DNA of 64,000 bases, taken from Myxococcota bacterium. Its GTDB lineage: Bacteria; Myxococcota; B64-G9. The stretch lies in contig JAKLGA010000014.1 in NCBI GenBank assembly GCA_022710975.1, positions 62,001 to 126,000 on the forward strand. Direction: 5' to 3'. Below, piece after piece: positions 59,341 to 64,000 of this stretch (positions within the stretch are counted from its first letter, which is position 1; the number at the start of each line of letters is the position of its first letter). Both the position numbers and the translations under genes were made by a program. Below the pieces are notes generated by a model, which saw nothing but the letters and a program-made list of their open reading frames with translations, ran no database searches and was not told the DNA's origin.

Positions 59341-62300
59341 TCAGGGCGTGATGGTCAGGGTGCCCAGATCCGCGCTCGAGAACCCGTTCCCGGTGCCCGG
59401 ATCGAAGTCGCAGAACAGGAAGGTGAGGCCGCCGTCGTCGCTGAAGCGGTAGGCGTAGCTCCAGCTCGCGGCCGCGCTCAAGTTGAACTGGCGCATGAAC
59501 TCGTCGTTGTTGCCGCAGCCCACGCAGCTCGGGTTCCAGGCGGCCGACAGCCAGCGCCAGCCCGTGCTCGAGCGCGGGTCGCTCCCCAGCGGCCCGTATC
59601 CGAGCTGGCCGAGGATCCCGGCCGGCGCGCCGACCGGCTCGGTCACCCCGGTCTTGTACACCCGGCCGAACACCAGCTCGGTGTCCTGGCCCACCGGCGC
59701 GCTGGTGGCCCGCGGCCACTGCAGGTCGCACCACACGATGCTGGCGTCGGTCTCCGCGCCCGTGTAGCGGTAGCCCGCGACCAGGGTGCTGCTGTTGGCC
59801 CCCTTGGTCACGCGCACGTCGCAGTCGGCCGGGGCGTGGGCCCGGGTCACGCAGGTGAGGGCGTCGTCGGCCACCACCTGGAAGCTCTGGCAGCCGGTCC
59901 CGCACAGCGTCACCGCGCTCGCCCCGGTGAAGCCCGAGCCGTGCAGGGTGACGGTCTCGCCGCCCTGCTGGATGCCCGAGGGGGGGTCCACGCTGGACAG
60001 CACCAGCGCGCCCGAGCAGGAGGGGTTGACGCGCCCGGGGGTCGCGTAGTCCGAAGACGGGAGCTCGTAGGCGGCCAGCGCGGGCGTGTTGCACCAGTTG
60101 GCGCCGAGGTCGTTGGCCAGTCCGTCGTAGGCGGCGATGTCCAGGCTCATCGAGTGGCCTGCGGTCGTGGGGAAGTCCGCGTCGTCGTAGGCCACCCCGT
60201 CGATCGACAGTCCGTCCAGGCCGAGCAGGACCTCGTCGCTGGCGTTCGCGAGCAGGAACACCTGGCCATACTCGTAGTCGCAGGCCACCCCGCCGTTGAC
60301 CGCGGGATCGGCCTCCCGGCACAGCACCAGGCTCTGGTCGGGCTGGGCCACCAGCCCGGCGGGCTGGTCCACCACGAAGGCGTCCGTGCCGGTGTCCGCC
60401 ACCTCCCACGAGTCCAGGTTGATGGGGAAGGCGGCCACGTTGGTCACCTCGAACCACTCGCCCAGGGTGTCGCTCACCCCGTCCGGATCGCGCATGATCT
60501 CGGTCACCAGCACGCTGCCCTCCGGGATCAGCCCCTCGTCCACCTTCCCGTCGCAGTCGTTGTCCCAGGTGTCCAGGACCTCGCTCGCCCCGGGGTGGAT
60601 GCCCGGGTTGCCGTCGTCGCAGTCGTCCCCGCCCGCGCAGGTGGCGTCCCGGTGGCCGTCCCCGTCGTCGTCGTCGTCGTCCAGCGCGCCGGAGCAGTCC
60701 TCGTCGACCGCGTTGCCGCAGATCTCGGAGCCGTAGCGCTCGTCGTTCGCCAGGTAGTCGGCGGCCTCGCACTCCGTCCAGCCCTGGGCGGTGCACTGGT
60801 TCGGCTGGTGCACCGCGCCCGCGCACACCCCGGCCTGCACCTCGCAGGGCTCGAGCACCAGGGCCGGGTCGGAGCTGTCGGCCGTGCCGTTGCAGTCGTT
60901 GTCCAGCCCGTCGCACACCTCGGCGCCGTAGTCCGGCCCGTACAGCCCGGCCGGGCAGGCCAGCCAGCCGGCCTGGCACTGGGCGGCCGTGTGCCGCACG
61001 CCCGCGCACACCCCGGCCTGCAGCTCGCACAGGGTGAGCACCAGGTCCGGGTCGGCCGCGTCCACGAGCTGGTCGAAGTCGTTGTCCGCGCCGTCGCACA
61101 CCTCGGCCGGGCGGATCGAGGCGCTGCCGCGCGCGCTCACCAGGGCCGGGCCCTGGGGATCGGTCGAGGCGATCTCCAGCGTGTCCTGGTGAGTGCCGGG
61201 GGCCGTGGGCTCGTAGCTCGCGGTGAAGGTCCGCTCGGCGCCCGCGGCCAGGGCCCAGGGCAGGCCCGCGACCGCCACGGAGAACGGGCCGGCCGCGTCC
61301 AGCATGCGCACCGCGCTGACGGTCAGCGGCTGGTTGCCCGCGTTGCGCACGGTCACCGTGAGCTGATCGCTCTCGCCCAGGAACACGTTCTCGAACAGGA
61401 TGGGGTTGGGGGTCACCGCCAGCTGCGACTCCAGGCCCTCGGCCCGCAGCACCAGCACGCGCGGGTGCTCCAGCCCGTCCCCGCCGCCGTCCGTCTCGTC
61501 GTTCACGATGCGGAGCTCCTCCTCCACCGCACCGGCCGCCAGCGGGGTGAAGGTGACGGTCACCGCCAGGGCGTCCAGGGCCTGGCCCGCGCCGTCCACG
61601 CAGGAACAGTCCCCGCCCGCGCACGGGCCGCCGGCGACCGCCACGCAGGCGCCGCCCTGCCCGCAGTCCGCGTCCGCGCTGCACAGGCCGGCGTAGGGCG
61701 ACAGCCAGGCCGGCGGGGCAGGCTCCACGGCCAGCGCGAAGTTGGCGCTCTGGAGAGGCTCGGTGCGCACGTCCTCGATCTCGAGCACCGCGTTGCCGTT
61801 GCCCGAGTTCTTCACGTACACCGTGGCCAGCGCCTGGCCGCCGAGCAGCACCGGGCCCAGGTCGAGCACGTCGAGCTCCAGGTCCACGGCCGGCGAGCTC
61901 ACCACCGCGATCTCGGAGGCCCCCTTGTAGGAGGAGCTCAGCGGCACGCGCACCAGCGCCTGCTGCGGATCGTTCGTGGCGATCAGCAGCCCGCCCTGAT
62001 CGGTGCTGCCGTCCACGGGGGTGTAGCGCACCGACAGCGCGAGCTGCGAGCCGGCCGGCAGCGCCTCGTTCAGCGTGCCCGCAGGGTTCACCACGAACTC
62101 CGGCGAGGTGCCGGCCTCCAGGGTCACCGAGAACACCGTCAGCTCGGCGTCACCCACCGAGCTCACGTGCAGCGCGGCCTCCACGCTCTCGCCGATGCGG
62201 GCGTTGCCGAACTCGACCAGCGCGGGCTCCACCTCCACCTTCGGCCCGACGGCCTGGTCGGCGCCGTCGCCCTCGTCTGCGCCGTCGTCGCCGTCGCCGC

Positions 62301-62577
62301 CGTCGGCGGCCTCCTCGCCGGGCACGCACTGGCCCAGCACGCAGCGCTCGCCGGCGCCGCACTCGAGGTCGGAGGCGCAGCCGCCGTCCGCGGGCTGGGC
62401 GCACAGGCCCGACTGGCAGGTGAGCGGCCGCGGGCAGTCGCGGTCGTCCAGGCAGGTGATGATGCCCGAGTCCTCGCCCGGCCCGGACGAGCCCGAGCAG
62501 CCGGGGCCCAGCGCGAGCAGCAGCAGGCCCGCGATCAGCGACGATATACCGAAGGAACGGCAACTCAGACGCAGCAT
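59341..62577 (-). CDS. Lipoprotein with ASH-like, MopE-type, lamin-tail and TIG domains
   Basis: 1078 residues. The signal ends LALGPGC. A Cys-rich N-terminal segment (CLDDRDCPRPLTCQSGLC, CASDLECGAGERC) and an acidic Asp/Gly linker lead to ASH/HYDIN-like beta-sandwiches (VEPALVEFGNARIGESVEAAL, IVNDE... FENVFLGESDQLTV). MopE-type repeats follow (EVCDGADNDFDQ, EVCDGLDNDCNGT, DDDDDDGDGHRDATC). Then come an LTD (VLVTEIMRDPDGVSDTLGEWFEV) and a TIG domain (SSVDPPSGIQQGGETVTL). The last ~130 residues are aromatic and beta-rich. No enzyme motif is seen. Domain types recur in other genes of the window, as if from a shared module pool. ATG 62577 has GGGAGGTGTG before it. Confidence 0.8.
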   Translation of the reverse strand: MLRLSCRSFGISSLIAGLLLLALGPGCSGSSGPGEDSGIITCLDDRDCPRPLTCQSGLCAQPADGGCASDLECGAGERCVLGQCVPGEEAADGGDGDDGADEGDGADQAVGPKVEVEPALVEFGNARIGESVEAALHVSSVGDAELTVFSVTLEAGTSPEFVVNPAGTLNEALPAGSQLALSVRYTPVDGSTDQGGLLIATNDPQQALVRVPLSSSYKGASEIAVVSSPAVDLELDVLDLGPVLLGGQALATVYVKNSGNGNAVLEIEDVRTEPLQSANFALAVEPAPPAWLSPYAGLCSADADCGQGGACVAVAGGPCAGGDCSCVDGAGQALDALAVTVTFTPLAAGAVEEELRIVNDETDGGGDGLEHPRVLVLRAEGLESQLAVTPNPILFENVFLGESDQLTVTVRNAGNQPLTVSAVRMLDAAGPFSVAVAGLPWALAAGAERTFTASYEPTAPGTHQDTLEIASTDPQGPALVSARGSASIRPAEVCDGADNDFDQLVDAADPDLVLTLCELQAGVCAGVRHTAAQCQAGWLACPAGLYGPDYGAEVCDGLDNDCNGTADSSDPALVLEPCEVQAGVCAGAVHQPNQCTAQGWTECEAADYLANDERYGSEICGNAVDEDCSGALDDDDDDGDGHRDATCAGGDDCDDGNPGIHPGASEVLDTWDNDCDGKVDEGLIPEGSVLVTEIMRDPDGVSDTLGEWFEVTNVAAFPINLDSWEVADTGTDAFVVDQPAGLVAQPDQSLVLCREADPAVNGGVACDYEYGQVFLLANASDEVLLGLDGLSIDGVAYDDADFPTTAGHSMSLDIAAYDGLANDLGANWCNTPALAAYELPSSDYATPGRVNPSCSGALVLSSVDPPSGIQQGGETVTLHGSGFTGASAVTLCGTGCQSFQVVADDALTCVTRAHAPADCDVRVTKGANSSTLVAGYRYTGAETDASIVWCDLQWPRATSAPVGQDTELVFGRVYKTGVTEPVGAPAGILGQLGYGPLGSDPRSSTGWRWLSAAWNPSCVGCGNNDEFMRQFNLSAAASWSYAYRFSDDGGLTFLFCDFDPGTGNGFSSADLGTLTITP

Positions 62578-62654
62578 CGCCACACCTCCCGCGATCCAGC
62601 GCCATTCTTGCAGCAAAGGGGCGGCGGCTTCAACCCGGACGGATCGGGCGGGGC

Positions 62655-64000
62655 TCAGGTCTCGGGCAGGCACACCACGTCGTCGACGCGACCGAGGTTG
62701 TTCTGCTCGCGGCACTCCGAGGTCTGGCCGGAGGGCACGGCCCCGCCGCCCTGATCGTCGACCACGGCGAAGACGGTGAACACCTGCCGCAGCGGCAGCC
62801 CCCAGACCAGGAAGGCCACCACCTCGGCCTGGCCCGGGCCCAGCGCGTGGCGGGTGACCTCGACCCCCAGGAACTGCCCGCCCTGGCGGGGATCGCCCAG
62901 GTAGAAGGCCACCGGCACGCCCGCGGCCACCGCCTGCAGCCCGCGGTTCTGCACCTCCACGTACACCACCACACCGTCGGCCTGGCAGTTGCCCGCGGCG
63001 AAGCCCAGCCCGCGCAGGGTGAGATCCGGGGCGTCGAACAGCCCCGAGGTCTGCACGTTCTGGCGGAAGTTGTTCAGCCCCTCGGTCAGCCAGTTCTTGG
63101 CCGCCACGGCCGGGACGCCGCCGTCCGCCTCCACGTTCGTCACGTGGTAGGCGTGCTGGTTCCAGATCGGTCGCGTGGTCACCCAGTTGTCCTGGGCGTC
63201 GCCGAACACCCGCACCCCCTTGAACTTCTGGGGCGCGTCGGCCATCAGGTCGTTCTGGGCGATGACGATCTCGGCGTTGTGGTCGCCGTCCACGTCGGCG
63301 ATGACCGGGTACTCGCAGGCGGTCAGCGAGGAGTGCGGCTGCTGGTACAGCACCGTCCCGTCCCGCCCGCGCAGCACCCGCAGCGCGATCTCGTCCGCGT
63401 ACACCACCTCCGCCCGCCGGTCGCCCTCGAAGTCGAACACCGCGCTGCCGGTGATGTTCGAGGAGGAGTCGCGCGAGGCGATGTGCCACAGCACGTCCCC
63501 GAAGGTGTCCAGCACCAGGTAGATGCCCGCGCCGGCCACGCCGATCTCCGGCAGGCCGTCGCCGTCGAAGTCGGCCACGGTGGGCGGCCCGAGCAGGCCG
63601 CAGTCCGGCTCGCACTCCGGCAGCTCGGACAGGAAGGCGGCCTCCCTCAGCCAGACGATCTCGCCCGTGGCCGAGCTCTGCACCCGCACCGAGCCGCGCG
63701 CCACCACCACGATCTCGGGCGTGTCGCCGCCGATCAGGTTGGCGACCGCCACGAACCCGTCGCCGTAGTGGGTGTTCCACAGCTCGTTGCCGTCCGCGTC
63801 GTACAGCGTGTCGCCGGTCACGATCTCCAGGCGCGCGTCGCCCACCACGTCCGCGGGCACGGAGAAGGGGGCCGAGGCGAACTGGCGGAAGTTGTCCCCG
63901 CGCGAGCCGGAGCGCTGCCAGCGCACGGCGCCGTCCGCGTCGACCACGGCCGCGCCGATCACCACCTCGGGCACGCCGTCGCCCTCGAGGTCGGCGATGG
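62655..64000 (-). CDS. FG-GAP/VCBS-repeat exported protein, 5' end outside window
   Basis: The frame is open from the right edge (codons at 63996-63998 upward read IADLEGDG) to the stop at 62655. So the N-terminus is outside and ~448 residues are visible. FG-GAP-type repeats are obvious (VADFDGDGLPEIGVAG, VIADVDGDHNAEIVIA, NLIGGDTPEIVVV, plus ADLEGDGVPEVVIG). The final ~150 residues are a beta-rich CARDB-like domain (DLTLRGLGFAAGNCQADGVVVYVEVQNRG). Such repeats form integrin-like propellers that bind metal and proteins at the surface. The 77-base gap to the next gene could carry a weak promoter. Confidence 0.88.
   Translation of the reverse strand, partial: IADLEGDGVPEVVIGAAVVDADGAVRWQRSGSRGDNFRQFASAPFSVPADVVGDARLEIVTGDTLYDADGNELWNTHYGDGFVAVANLIGGDTPEIVVVARGSVRVQSSATGEIVWLREAAFLSELPECEPDCGLLGPPTVADFDGDGLPEIGVAGAGIYLVLDTFGDVLWHIASRDSSSNITGSAVFDFEGDRRAEVVYADEIALRVLRGRDGTVLYQQPHSSLTACEYPVIADVDGDHNAEIVIAQNDLMADAPQKFKGVRVFGDAQDNWVTTRPIWNQHAYHVTNVEADGGVPAVAAKNWLTEGLNNFRQNVQTSGLFDAPDLTLRGLGFAAGNCQADGVVVYVEVQNRGLQAVAAGVPVAFYLGDPRQGGQFLGVEVTRHALGPGQAEVVAFLVWGLPLRQVFTVFAVVDDQGGGAVPSGQTSECREQNNLGRVDDVVCLPET

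Overview
The window is GC-rich throughout (about 70% or more by eye, strong G/C bias at third codon positions) apart from one AT-rich patch near 21.3-22.2 kb. A Ser/Thr kinase fused to WD40 repeats, stacked PilZ domains, RCC1-repeat lipoproteins, MopE-type DxDxDG metal-binding repeats, lamin-tail (LTD) domains and a C-terminal tail resembling MYXO-CTERM point to the Myxococcota or a close deltaproteobacterial lineage. A glycyl radical enzyme with its activase implies at least periodic anaerobic life. No species can be named from sequence alone.

Layout. 0-8.1 kb (+): a secreted papain-family peptidase with PKD, GEVED and two LTD domains (5' end outside the window), then tatD, tcdA and a large kinase-WD40 protein, the last three joined by GTGA stop/start overlaps. 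8.2-10.2 kb: an ATP-grasp ligase, tRNA-Phe(GAA) on the minus strand with a clear promoter and hairpin terminator, and a GNAT acetyltransferase. 10.2-15.6 kb (-): a tight five-gene unit of membrane protein, TPR protein, ThiF/MoeB-like E1 enzyme, RpoD-like sigma factor and TPR protein. 15.7-21.3 kb: nitroreductase, EF-G, a UPF0158-isochorismatase fusion, a triple-PilZ protein and a small SCP2 protein. 21.3-22.4 kb: the AT-rich patch with a foreign-looking lipoprotein gene and a decayed transposase fragment. 22.4-28.1 kb: small Cys-rich lipoprotein, POT-type transporter, a CUB-like/P-domain lipoprotein, an unassigned protein and an SDR. 28.1-36 kb: valS, a two-subunit CoA-transferase, a TPR-cyclic-nucleotide-binding-domain protein and a WD40 lipoprotein.

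36-50 kb (-): a long same-strand run holding the most unusual locus in the window. It reads Cys-rich/PPC lipoprotein, TPR-gluzincin, a glycyl radical enzyme with an N-terminal SCP2 lipid-binding-like domain, its radical-SAM activase, a zinc-ribbon protein, a CsgG-like envelope protein and a 14-repeat RCC1 lipoprotein. 50-64 kb: an Ig-like-repeat lipoprotein ending in a glycine-rich tract (+), then five minus-strand genes for exported proteins (beta-helix/MopE, VWA, TSP3/CsgG-like, ASH/MopE/LTD/TIG, and an FG-GAP protein cut by the right edge). This half looks like a factory for cell-surface or secreted proteins.

Coding density is very high. No gene-free stretch exceeds about 300 bases, and there are no CRISPR arrays, rRNA genes or intact insertion sequences.
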